Source of the DNA: CAZPGL01 sp964586175
Lineage (GTDB): Bacteria > Actinomycetota > Acidimicrobiia > Acidimicrobiales > MedAcidi-G1
Reading direction: 5' to 3'
Assembly (NCBI GenBank): GCA_964586175.1
Contig: CAZPGL010000038.1
Coordinates: 1 to 19,596 of the forward strand
DNA: 19,596 nucleotides
Positions within the stretch are counted from its first letter, which is position 1; each line of letters opens with the position of its first letter. Shown piece by piece: positions 7,267 through 15,640 of the stretch. The notes below the pieces were generated by a model. The model was not told the origin of the DNA. It worked only from the letters and a program-made list of their open reading frames with translations, and did not search any database. The translations under genes were made by a program, and so were the position numbers.

Positions 7267-7539
7267 ATGGAGTTCACGGTTCTCGTCGACATCCAGCTGC
7301 GGGGCGGCATCGCCGACCCGGCCGGGGCCACCATCGAGCGTGCGCTGCCGCTTCTCGGGTACGACGGTGTCGCCGGGGTGACGGTGGGCAAGACGGTGCG
7401 GTTCACCGTCGACGCCGCCGATATCGCCACCGCCCGGGCTGTCGCCGAGGAGATGACGGCGTCGTTCCTGACCAACCCGGTCATCGAGGACGCCACGGTG
7501 TCCGTCCAGCCTGCTGGCGGCGACGAGGACCCGGCGTGA
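7267..7539 (+). CDS. purS: Phosphoribosylformylglycinamidine synthase subunit PurS
   Basis: Small subunit that bridges PurQ and PurL in the three-part FGAM synthase (step 4), helping ammonia pass from PurQ to PurL. The 90 aa size is right. FTVLVDIQLRGGIADPAGAT near the N-terminus and VTVGKTVRFTV in the middle match the PurS pattern V-x-V-x-[LK]-K-x-G-x-x-DPxG and GKxxxL. The usual lysine of LKxGVLDPQG is Arg in RGGIADPAG. The last roughly 10 residues (PAGGDEDPA) are probably unstructured. GGAG lies 7 bases before the ATG, and purC ends 2 bases upstream. Its TGA overlaps the purQ GTG (GTGA), coupling two partner subunits. Confidence 0.95.
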   Translation: MEFTVLVDIQLRGGIADPAGATIERALPLLGYDGVAGVTVGKTVRFTVDAADIATARAVAEEMTASFLTNPVIEDATVSVQPAGGDEDPA

Positions 7540-8195
7540 CGACCACCGTTGGGGTGGTGGTGTTCCCCGGGACCAACTGCGAGATGGACACCGTCGAGGC
7601 GGTCACCGCGCTCGGCGGCGAGGCCCGGCTCCTCTGGCATGGCGACGACGACGTCCACGGTGTCGACGCCGTCGTCGTTCCTGGCGGGTTCGCCCACGGC
7701 GACTACCTGCGGACCGGTGCCATCGCCCGGTTCTCACCCGTCATGTCCGCCGTGGCCCGCTTCGCCGCCGCCGGCGGCCCGGTCCTCGGGATCTGCAACG
7801 GCTTCCAGGTGCTGACCGAGGCCGGCATGCTGCCGGGTGCCCTGCAGAAGAACCGGGGCCTCAAGTTCCTGTGCCAGCCCACGACCCTGCGGGTCGAAAC
7901 CACTAATTCGGCCCTGACCGGTCAGGCTGGTGTCGGTGATGAACTTCGCATCCCCATCAACCACTTTGAGGGGAACTACACCTGCCACCCTGAGACGTTG
8001 GCGCGTCTACGGGACGAGGATCGGGTGGTGTTGCGCTACGTCGACAACCCCAACGGGTCGGTCGACGACATCGCCGGGGTGTGCAACGAGGGCCGCAACG
8101 TGGTGGGGCTCATGCCCCACCCCGAGCGGGCCTGCAACGCGTTGCTCGGCAGTGCCGACGGCACCGTGCTGCTCGGTTCGCTGCTGGCGGCCTGA
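7536..8195 (+). CDS. purQ: Phosphoribosylformylglycinamidine synthase glutaminase subunit PurQ
   Basis: Class I glutamine amidotransferase that supplies ammonia to PurL. The 219 aa protein has FPGTNCEMDT near the N-terminus, VVVPGGFAHGDYLRTGAIAR at 46-65, the nucleophile elbow LGICNGFQVL with Cys87, and the His-x-Glu pair in MPHPER (His195, Glu197), so the catalytic triad is complete. The GTG start overlaps the purS stop by 4 bases. The stretch from about 7895 to 8000 uses noticeably more A/T-ending codons (for example ACT AAT, GGT, GAT, CTT) than the rest of the cluster, although the protein remains conserved. A strong hairpin (8183-8204) covers the stop codon, and the next gene is on the opposite strand, so this is probably the last gene of the first purine unit. 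Confidence 0.97.
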   Translation: MTTTVGVVVFPGTNCEMDTVEAVTALGGEARLLWHGDDDVHGVDAVVVPGGFAHGDYLRTGAIARFSPVMSAVARFAAAGGPVLGICNGFQVLTEAGMLPGALQKNRGLKFLCQPTTLRVETTNSALTGQAGVGDELRIPINHFEGNYTCHPETLARLRDEDRVVLRYVDNPNGSVDDIAGVCNEGRNVVGLMPHPERACNALLGSADGTVLLGSLLAA

Positions 8196-8204
8196 GCCGC
8201 CGGC
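8183..8204. terminator. Hairpin between convergent purQ and the reverse gene
   Basis: GCTGGCGG (8183-8190), loop CCTGAG (8191-8196), CCGCCGGC (8197-8204). This gives an 8-bp stem with one G-T wobble. No T-tract follows on either strand. It sits over the purQ stop and 3 bases past the stop of the opposing gene, so a bidirectional U-less terminator, as described in high-GC actinobacteria, is plausible but unproven. Confidence 0.45.
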
Positions 8205-8207
8205 CAT

Positions 8208-8594
8208 TCAGGAACTGCGTCGGATGCCCGCCTTCTTGAGGGTGGCCGCGGAAACGCCCACCTCACGCCACGCCGAGTACGAGATGCCCCGCCGCCCGCC
8301 GTACGACGCGGCGTGCTCGGCGAAGGCCACCTCGAGGTCGGACAGGTCGACCTTGGCCCGGTCGGCCATGGCCTCCAGCTCGGCCTCAAGGTCCATGCGC
8401 TCCTGGGTGAGGTCGAGTCGCTTGGTGGCCGACGCCGACCCGATGCTGGCCTCGATGGCGGCCAGACGGTTGTTGACGCTCTCGGCGGTGCGCTTGCGAC
8501 CCCGCCGGGGCGCGTTGGCGCTCAAGGCCTGGAGGTACTCGCGAACGGCTTTCGATTCGGCCTTTTCGGCGTCGGACATCTTGGTTCGGGGCAC
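8208..8594 (-). CDS. Uncharacterised protein with HTH-like C-terminus, inserted in pur cluster
   Basis: A 128 aa reverse-strand gene splitting purQ from purL. I do not recognise a named family. The N-terminal 45 residues are basic and charged, with PRRGRKRTAESVNNR at about 29-43. Residues about 44-95 are rich in Ala, Leu and Glu and look helical, possibly coiled coil. The C-terminus, GGRRGISYSAWREVGVSAAT at 99-118 then LKKAGI, has the spacing of a helix-turn-helix (helix, turn at VGVS, helix) and may bind DNA. No cysteine, signal peptide or membrane segment is seen. The GTG at 8594 is preferred because AGGAG lies 5 bases upstream; ATG at 8579 (Met6) is an alternative. Its own promoter (8627-8654) faces away from purL. 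A role in regulating the flanking genes is inference only. Confidence 0.82.
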   Translation of the reverse strand: MPRTKMSDAEKAESKAVREYLQALSANAPRRGRKRTAESVNNRLAAIEASIGSASATKRLDLTQERMDLEAELEAMADRAKVDLSDLEVAFAEHAASYGGRRGISYSAWREVGVSAATLKKAGIRRSS

Positions 8595-8626
8595 GGGGAC
8601 TCCTCGGTGTATTGGCGGGTTTTCGC

Positions 8627-8654
8627 ACCCTAATGTCACATTGAATCCATGCAA
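8627..8654 (-). promoter_or_regulatory. Promoter of the reverse gene
   Basis: On the minus strand, TTGCAT (8654-8649) is followed 16 bases later by TAGGGT (8632-8627), a reasonable -35/-10 pair in a locally A/T-rich patch. It would give a leader of about 25 bases containing AGGAG (8604-8600) ahead of the GTG start. Confidence 0.6.
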
Positions 8655-8710
8655 AACATTCCGGTCCGAGCGCTGCCGCGACCGGGCGTCCGCCCGTGGC
8701 GAAGGACGGC

Positions 8711-8716
8711 TACCGT
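8711..8716 (+). promoter_or_regulatory. Possible leaderless -10 box of purL
   Basis: TACCGT lies 7 bases before GTG 8724, the same geometry as the TAGGNT boxes before purF and pyrE. It is a weaker match (TAnnnT only) and no clear -35 is visible. Confidence 0.4.
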
Positions 8717-8723
8717 GCCCGAC

Positions 8724-10931
8724 GTGACCGAACCCCTGCACCGCGCCCTCGGCCTGACCGACGACGAGGCCGAACGCATCGACGAGATCCTGGGGCGGCC
8801 GGCCAACGGGCTCGAGCTGGCGATGTACTCGGTCATGTGGTCCGAGCACTGCTCGTACAAGTCCAGCCGCATCCACCTGAAGCGGCTGCCGACCGAAGCC
8901 CCGTGGGTGTTGGTCGGCCCGGGCGAGAACGCCGGCGTCATCGACGTGGGCGACGGCATCGCCGCGGCCATCCGCATCGAGTCCCACAACCACCCCTCGG
9001 CCATCGAGCCCTACCAGGGGGCGGCCACCGGGGTGGGCGGCATCCTGCGCGACATTTTCACCATGGGCGCACGACCCATCGCCCTCATGGACCCGCTGCG
9101 CTTCGGCCCACTCGACGATCCCCGCAGCCGTTGGATCGCCGAGGGTGTGGTCTCCGGGGTGTCGGGGTACGGCAATGCGGTCGGCGTGCCCACGGTCGGC
9201 GGTGAGACGGTGTTCGACCCCACGTATCGGGGCAACCCACTGGTCAACGTGCTGTGCCTCGGGCTGCTGCCCACCGAGCGTCTCGTGCTCGGCCAGGCCT
9301 CCGGCGTCGGCAACCTGGCCGTGCTGCTCGGCTCCACCACCGGTCGTGACGGAATCGGCGGGGTCAGCGTGCTGGCCTCGGCCGGGTTCTCCGAAGACGA
9401 CGGCGGCGACAAGCGGCCCAGCGTCCAGGTCGGTGACCCGTTCGAGGAGAAGCGGCTCATCGAAGCCTGCCTGTCCCTGCTCGACGAGGGCCTGGTCGTC
9501 GGCATCCAGGACCTCGGCGGCGCCGGCCTGACCTGCGCCACCAGCGAGACGGCGTCCCGGGGAGGCGTCGGCATGGACGTCGACGTCAGCGCGGTGCCGC
9601 GTCGCGAACCGGGCATGGAGGCCCACGAGGTCATGACCAGCGAGTCCCAGGAACGGATGCTGGCCATCGTCGAACCCGACGGCCTCGACCGGGTGCTCGA
9701 GATCTGCGACCGGTGGGAGGTCCGGGCGACGGTCATCGGTCGGGTCACCGACGGCGGCTCCCTGCGCATCCTCGACGGCTTCGACGGCGAGGTGCTGGCC
9801 GAGGTGCCGGCGGCCTCCCTCCACGAGGACGCCCCGCTCTACGACCGCCCCCGCCAGGCACCGGTCGAACCCCTCGGACCGTCGGCCGACGACCTCCCGG
9901 CCCCGGCCGATGTCGGCGCCGACCTACTCGACCTGTTGGCCGATCCGGCGTGGGTGTACCGCCAGTACGACCACCAGCTGTTCCTCAACACCGTGGTCGG
10001 CCCGGGCGACGACGCCACGGTGCTGCGCCTCAAGCACCCGACGTCGGCCACCGACACCGGCCGGGGGCTGGCCATGACCACCGACGGCAACCACCGCTGG
10101 TGCGCCGTCGACCCGCGGCGGGGCACCTCCATGGTCGTCGCCGAGTCGGTGCTCAACCTGGCCTGCGTCGGGGCCCGCCCCCTCGCCGTCGTCAACTGTC
10201 TCAACTTCGGCAACCCCGAACACCCCGAGGTGATGTGGCAGTTGTCCGAGGCCGTCGACGGCATGGCCGAAGCGTGCCGGGTTTTCGACGCCCCGGTCAT
10301 CGGCGGCAACGTCAGCCTCTACAACGAGTCCAACGGCACCAACATCGACCCCACCCCCGTCATCGGCCTGCTGGGCGTCGTCGACGCACTCGACCGCCGA
10401 CCCCCCGGCGCCACCCTCGTCGACGGTGACCGACTGGTCGTCATCGGTGCCGATGCCGGCGCAGACGCCGGGCTCGGCGGTTCCCGTTGGGGGGCGGCCC
10501 ACGGTGCACCCGGAGGCACCCTGCCCGAACTCGACATGGCGGCGGTGGCCGCGGTGGCCGCCGTGGTCCGGGGCCTCGTGAACGACGGTCTGGTCGACGG
10601 GGCCCACGACGTGTCGGCCGGGGGCATCGGTGTGGCCCTGGCCGAGATGGCCGCCCGGTCCGGGGTGGGGGTCTCGGTGGCCCGGATCCCCGACCACCGG
10701 GCGCTGTTCGGCGAAGCCCCGGGGAGGGTCGTGGTGTCCGTCGACCCTGAACGCCTGACCGAGGTCATGGCGCGCATCGACGACGCCGGCGTGCCGTCGG
10801 CGCGTATCGGCTTGGCCACCGGCGACCGCTTCACCGTCAAGGGCCTCCTGGACGTGCCGCTGGCCGAGCTGGCCGCGGCCTTTACCGACCGGCTGCCCGC
10901 CGCCTTGGGCGCCGGCACCACCAACCGCTGA
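8724..10931 (+). CDS. purL: Phosphoribosylformylglycinamidine synthase subunit PurL
   Basis: Large subunit of FGAM synthase (step 4): it binds FGAR and ATP and uses ammonia from PurQ, with PurS as the bridge. At 735 aa it is the small PurL type found with separate PurS and PurQ. The N-terminus has LELAMYSVMWSEHCSYKSS with the catalytic-region His42. ESHNHPSAIEPYQGAATGVG starts at residue 86, and the second AIRS-like half contains GGNVSLYNE at about 527. The frame is open upstream to an ATG at 8649, but that extension encodes an unconserved basic segment and overlaps the reverse gene's promoter. GTG 8724 gives MTEPLHRALGLTDDEAERI, a normal family start. GTG 8715 is also possible. Orientation returns to the plus strand after the reverse gene, so purL needs its own promoter. 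Confidence 0.97.
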   Translation: MTEPLHRALGLTDDEAERIDEILGRPANGLELAMYSVMWSEHCSYKSSRIHLKRLPTEAPWVLVGPGENAGVIDVGDGIAAAIRIESHNHPSAIEPYQGAATGVGGILRDIFTMGARPIALMDPLRFGPLDDPRSRWIAEGVVSGVSGYGNAVGVPTVGGETVFDPTYRGNPLVNVLCLGLLPTERLVLGQASGVGNLAVLLGSTTGRDGIGGVSVLASAGFSEDDGGDKRPSVQVGDPFEEKRLIEACLSLLDEGLVVGIQDLGGAGLTCATSETASRGGVGMDVDVSAVPRREPGMEAHEVMTSESQERMLAIVEPDGLDRVLEICDRWEVRATVIGRVTDGGSLRILDGFDGEVLAEVPAASLHEDAPLYDRPRQAPVEPLGPSADDLPAPADVGADLLDLLADPAWVYRQYDHQLFLNTVVGPGDDATVLRLKHPTSATDTGRGLAMTTDGNHRWCAVDPRRGTSMVVAESVLNLACVGARPLAVVNCLNFGNPEHPEVMWQLSEAVDGMAEACRVFDAPVIGGNVSLYNESNGTNIDPTPVIGLLGVVDALDRRPPGATLVDGDRLVVIGADAGADAGLGGSRWGAAHGAPGGTLPELDMAAVAAVAAVVRGLVNDGLVDGAHDVSAGGIGVALAEMAARSGVGVSVARIPDHRALFGEAPGRVVVSVDPERLTEVMARIDDAGVPSARIGLATGDRFTVKGLLDVPLAELAAAFTDRLPAALGAGTTNR

Positions 10932-10955
10932 GCCGGGCGGTTCCCGTGGGACGAG

Positions 10956-10961
10956 TAGGCT
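10956..10961 (+). promoter_or_regulatory. Leaderless -10 box of purF
   Basis: TAGGCT, 7 bases before the GTG start of purF. Transcription would begin at or next to the start codon. No Shine-Dalgarno precedes the start, and no convincing -35 is visible. Confidence 0.55.
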
Positions 10962-10968
10962 GACCGAC

Positions 10969-12552
10969 GTGCCGAGCCGCCCCCGGACGCCGGATCACGA
11001 ACTCCTCGACCACCCGAATCCAGCGGGTGCCGACGACGACACCCCGAAGGAGGCCTGCGGCGTCTTCGGCGTTTACGCCCCCGGTCAGCCGGTCTCCCAC
11101 CTCACCTATCTCGGCCTCTACGCCCTCCAGCACCGGGGGCAGGAGTCGGCCGGCATGGCGGTCAGCGACGGCGAGTCGCTCACCGTGGTCAAGGACATGG
11201 GGCTGGTCTCCAACGCCTTCGACGACCGCACCCTGGCCGCCCTCAACGGTGACCTGGCCATCGGCCAGACCCGCTACTCGACCACCGGGTCCAGCACATG
11301 GCGTAACGCCCAGCCGGTGTACCGGGGGGTCGACCACGTCGAGTTCGCCCTCGGCCACAACGGGAACCTGGTCAACACCGAGGCCCTGTCGGCCGATGCC
11401 GGCATGCTGCCCGGCACCGTCACCTCCGACTCCGACCTGGTCGCCGAGCTGCTGGCCGCCGAGCTGTTGGCCCGCCCCGACCTGGCGCCTGCCGAGGCCC
11501 TCGACGCCGCACTGGCCGTCGTGCTGCCGAGCCTCCACGGCGCCTTCTCGCTGGTGCTGGCCGACCGCGACCGCCTGATCGGAGTCCGCGACCCCAACGG
11601 GTTCCGGCCGCTGTGCCTGGGGCGTCTCGACGGCGGCTGGGTCCTGGCCTCGGAGACCCCGGCCCTTGACGTCATCGGGGCCCACATGGTGCGTGAGCTC
11701 GACCCGGGCGAGGTCGTCGTCATCGACGGCGACGGCTACCGGTCGCTGCGACCGTTCGATGAGGCCGTGATCGACCCCCGCCTGTGCCTCTTCGAGTTCG
11801 TGTACTTCGCCCGGCCCGACAGCACGCTGTACGGCCAGTCCGTCCACCACGCCCGCGTCCGGATGGGCGAGGCCCTCTCCTTGCAGGCGCCCGTCGAAGC
11901 CGACCTGGTCATGGGGGTGCCCGAGTCGGGCATTCCGGCCGCTGAGGGGTACGCCCGGGCGTCGGGCATCCCGTACGGCCAGGGCCTGGTCAAGAACCGG
12001 TACATCGGACGCACGTTCATCGCCCCCACCCAGGCCCTGCGGGCCGCCGCGGTACGCATGAAGCTGAACCCCCTGCGCGACAACATCGAGGGTCAGCGCC
12101 TGGTCGTCGTCGACGACTCCATCGTGCGGGGCACCACTACCCGGGCCATGGTCCGCATGCTGCGCAACGCCGGTGCCACCGAGGTGCACATGCGGGTGTC
12201 GTCGCCGCCGTACCGGTGGCCCTGTTTCTACGGGATGGACACCGGCTCCCGGGGTGAGCTGTTGGCCGCCAACCTCACCGTCGACGAGATCCGCGAGTAC
12301 CTCAACGTCGACAGCCTGTCGTACCTCACCCTCGACCACCTGGTGGACGCCACCGGAGCGGTCGGTGCCGGGTTCTGCAACGCCTGTCTGACCGGCGACT
12401 ACCCCATCGAGATTCCGGCCAACCTCACCAAACGGCTTCTCGAATCCGAAAGCTCGTCGTCGGAGCCGGAACGGGCCATGCCCGTGCTGGCCGACGACCC
12501 CGATGCCGACCTGCCCACCGAGCACGCGCAGCGGCTGTTCCGCCGCACCTGA
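10969..12552 (+). CDS. purF: Amidophosphoribosyltransferase
   Basis: First committed step of purine synthesis: PRPP plus glutamine to phosphoribosylamine. The 527 aa precursor starts with a 29-residue propeptide, DTPKEA just before Cys30 (CGVFGVYAP), the nucleophile exposed by self-processing. The glutaminase domain has LQHRGQESAG and GQTRYSTTG. The phosphoribosyltransferase domain has VVVDDSIVRGTT at 379-390. Cys273, Cys419, Cys470 and Cys473 match the four ligands of the [4Fe-4S] cluster in the Bacillus-type enzyme, so this is the iron-sulfur form. The C-terminal 40 residues are acidic and probably disordered. The GTG start has no Shine-Dalgarno, but TAGGCT lies 7 bases upstream, suggesting leaderless transcription. 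purM begins 1 base after its stop. Confidence 0.98.
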   Translation: MPSRPRTPDHELLDHPNPAGADDDTPKEACGVFGVYAPGQPVSHLTYLGLYALQHRGQESAGMAVSDGESLTVVKDMGLVSNAFDDRTLAALNGDLAIGQTRYSTTGSSTWRNAQPVYRGVDHVEFALGHNGNLVNTEALSADAGMLPGTVTSDSDLVAELLAAELLARPDLAPAEALDAALAVVLPSLHGAFSLVLADRDRLIGVRDPNGFRPLCLGRLDGGWVLASETPALDVIGAHMVRELDPGEVVVIDGDGYRSLRPFDEAVIDPRLCLFEFVYFARPDSTLYGQSVHHARVRMGEALSLQAPVEADLVMGVPESGIPAAEGYARASGIPYGQGLVKNRYIGRTFIAPTQALRAAAVRMKLNPLRDNIEGQRLVVVDDSIVRGTTTRAMVRMLRNAGATEVHMRVSSPPYRWPCFYGMDTGSRGELLAANLTVDEIREYLNVDSLSYLTLDHLVDATGAVGAGFCNACLTGDYPIEIPANLTKRLLESESSSSEPERAMPVLADDPDADLPTEHAQRLFRRT

Positions 12553-12553
12553 C

Positions 12554-13588
12554 GTGACCGAGTCGTACCGGGACGCCGGCGTCGACATCGACGCGGGGGA
12601 GGAGGCCGTCCGGCGTATCGGGCCCCACGTCCAGTCGACCTACCGGCCCGGGGTGATCGGCGACATCGGCGGCTTCGGCGGGCTGTTCGACCTGGCCCGC
12701 TCCGGGTACCGCGATCCGCTGTTGGTGTCGGCCACCGACGGTGTGGGCACCAAGGCCGAGATCGCCCGAATGACCGGCCGGTACGACACCATTGGCCGCG
12801 ACCTCGTGGCCATGTGCGTCGACGACCTGGTGTGCGTCGGCGCTGCACCGCTGTTCTTCCTCGACTACGTGTCGGTCGGCCGACTGGACCCCGACGCCAT
12901 GGAGCAGCTGGTGGCCGGCGTCGCCGACGGCTGCCGCCAGGCCGGCTGCGCCCTGATCGGTGGTGAGATGGCCGAGCATCCGGGTGTCATGGAGGCCGAC
13001 CAGTTCGATCTGGTCGGGTTCGCCGTCGGCGCCGTCGAGCGGGACGCCGCCCTCGACGGCAGCCGCGTGGCGGTCGGCGACGTGCTGGTGGGGCTGGAGT
13101 CCCCGAACCTGCGTTCCAACGGGTTCTCGCTGGCCCGCCGGCTGGTGTTCGACGTGGCGGGCCGGAACCTGGACGAACCGGCGTGGGACGGTGCTGCCAC
13201 CACCCTGGCCGACGAGTTGCTGGACCCCAGCGTCATCTACGCCCCGGCCGTCGTCGCCGCCCTGGCTGAACACGAGGTCCACGCCGTGGCCCACAACACC
13301 GGCGGCGGCCTGCCCGGCAACCTGCCCCGGGTGCTCGACGGCACCGTCGACGCCGTCGTCGACATGGGTGCCTGGGAGCCGCCCCGGATCTTCGCCGAGC
13401 TCCAGGCCATCGGTGGCGTGGCCGACGACGAGATGGCCCGGGTGTTCAACCTGGGGGTCGGCATGGTGCTGGCCGTGCCTGCCTCGGCCGCCGACGGCGT
13501 CATCGCCACCCTCGCCGCCCACGACCGCCGGGCCCGGGTCATCGGCGAGCTGGTGGCCGGCTCCGGCCAGGTCGACCTGCGCCGGTAG
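12554..13588 (+). CDS. purM: Phosphoribosylformylglycinamidine cyclo-ligase (AIR synthetase)
   Basis: Step 5: ATP-dependent ring closure of FGAM to AIR. The 344 aa protein has the conserved N-terminus SYRDAGVDIDAGEEAV, the ATP/metal motif TDGVGTK at 61-67, CALIGGEMAEHPG at 132-144 and HNTGGGLPGNLPR at 247-259. The usual GGETAEMPG reads GGEMAEHPG here, with two substitutions next to the conserved glutamates. The GTG at 12554 is chosen because it places SYRDAGVDI at the family N-terminus; the open frame upstream overlaps purF. It starts 1 base after the purF stop and is surely cotranscribed with it. The TAG stop forms the first three bases of the next gene's -10 box. Confidence 0.97.
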   Translation: MTESYRDAGVDIDAGEEAVRRIGPHVQSTYRPGVIGDIGGFGGLFDLARSGYRDPLLVSATDGVGTKAEIARMTGRYDTIGRDLVAMCVDDLVCVGAAPLFFLDYVSVGRLDPDAMEQLVAGVADGCRQAGCALIGGEMAEHPGVMEADQFDLVGFAVGAVERDAALDGSRVAVGDVLVGLESPNLRSNGFSLARRLVFDVAGRNLDEPAWDGAATTLADELLDPSVIYAPAVVAALAEHEVHAVAHNTGGGLPGNLPRVLDGTVDAVVDMGAWEPPRIFAELQAIGGVADDEMARVFNLGVGMVLAVPASAADGVIATLAAHDRRARVIGELVAGSGQVDLRR

Positions 13589-13591
13589 GGT
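13586..13591 (+). promoter_or_regulatory. Leaderless -10 box of pyrE overlapping the purM stop
   Basis: TAGGGT, 8 bases before ATG 13600. Its first three bases are the purM stop codon TAG. The geometry would put the transcript start at the ATG. Confidence 0.5.
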
Positions 13592-13599
13592 CCTTGCCG

Positions 13600-14151
13600 A
13601 TGTCGCCCCACTCCGCCCTCGTCGAGCATCTGCTGGCCCACTCGATCCGCACCGGCGACTTCACCCTCAAAAGCGGCCGCAAGAGCACCTGGTTCTGCGA
13701 CGCCAAGCAGACGGCGTGCCGCCCCGACGGCATCCTGCTCGTCGCCGACGCGGCCCTCGAGGTGATCCCCGACGACGTCACGGCCATCGGCGGGCTCACC
13801 GCCGGGGCCGACCCGGTGGCGTTCGGCATCGCCGCGGTGGCCGCAGCCCGGGGGCGCCACTTGCGATCGTTCAGTATCCGCAAGGAGTCCAAGGACCACG
13901 GGGTGGAAGGCCGCCTGGCCGGAGCCCTCGAACCGGGCGACCGGGTCGTCATCTGCGAGGACACCGTCACCCGGGGAACGTCGCCGCTGGAGGCGGCCGA
14001 GGTGGTGCGGGCCCTGGGCGCCGAACCGGTGCTCATCCTGCCCATCGTCGACCGGGGCGGCACTTGCGAGGCGGCGGCCACCGCGGCCGGCATCGCCTTC
14101 CGGCCGCTGGTCACCGCCCCCGACCTGGGCTTCCCGTATGAGGGCCCCTGA
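13600..14151 (+). CDS. pyrE: Orotate phosphoribosyltransferase
   Basis: Converts orotate and PRPP to OMP in pyrimidine synthesis. The 183 aa protein has GDFTLKSGRKSTWFCDAK near the N-terminus, the OPRT flexible-loop motif RKESKDHG at 94-101 and the PRPP-binding motif VVICEDTVTRGTS at 116-128 with its acidic pair Glu120-Asp121. The KxxKxHG loop separates OPRT from other type I phosphoribosyltransferases such as adenine or xanthine enzymes. The ATG at 13600 is preferred over TTG 13594 because a TAGGGT -10 box ends 8 bases before it and no Shine-Dalgarno is present. No other pyrimidine gene is nearby. Its place after purM groups two PRPP-using pathways. Confidence 0.92.
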   Translation: MSPHSALVEHLLAHSIRTGDFTLKSGRKSTWFCDAKQTACRPDGILLVADAALEVIPDDVTAIGGLTAGADPVAFGIAAVAAARGRHLRSFSIRKESKDHGVEGRLAGALEPGDRVVICEDTVTRGTSPLEAAEVVRALGAEPVLILPIVDRGGTCEAAATAAGIAFRPLVTAPDLGFPYEGP

Positions 14152-14186
14152 CTGACCCCGATCGGCTGGTCGGTACAACGACGCCG

Positions 14187-14192
14187 TAGGCT
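14187..14192 (+). promoter_or_regulatory. Leaderless -10 box of the malic enzyme gene
   Basis: TAGGCT, 9 bases before ATG 14202, within a 50-base gap after pyrE. There is no Shine-Dalgarno ahead of the ATG and no clear -35. Confidence 0.5.
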
Positions 14193-14201
14193 CCCAGCCC
14201 T

Positions 14202-15605
<1,404 letters not shown>

Positions 15606-15640
15606 ACGGCCATGGTGGGGGCCGTCCAGGACCGGGTGCG

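Noticed and set aside
8649..8723. 25-codon upstream extension of purL from ATG 8649
   Set aside because: The encoded segment is basic and unlike PurL N-termini, it overlaps the -35 of the reverse gene's promoter, and no Shine-Dalgarno precedes it. GTG 8724 gives a normal PurL start.
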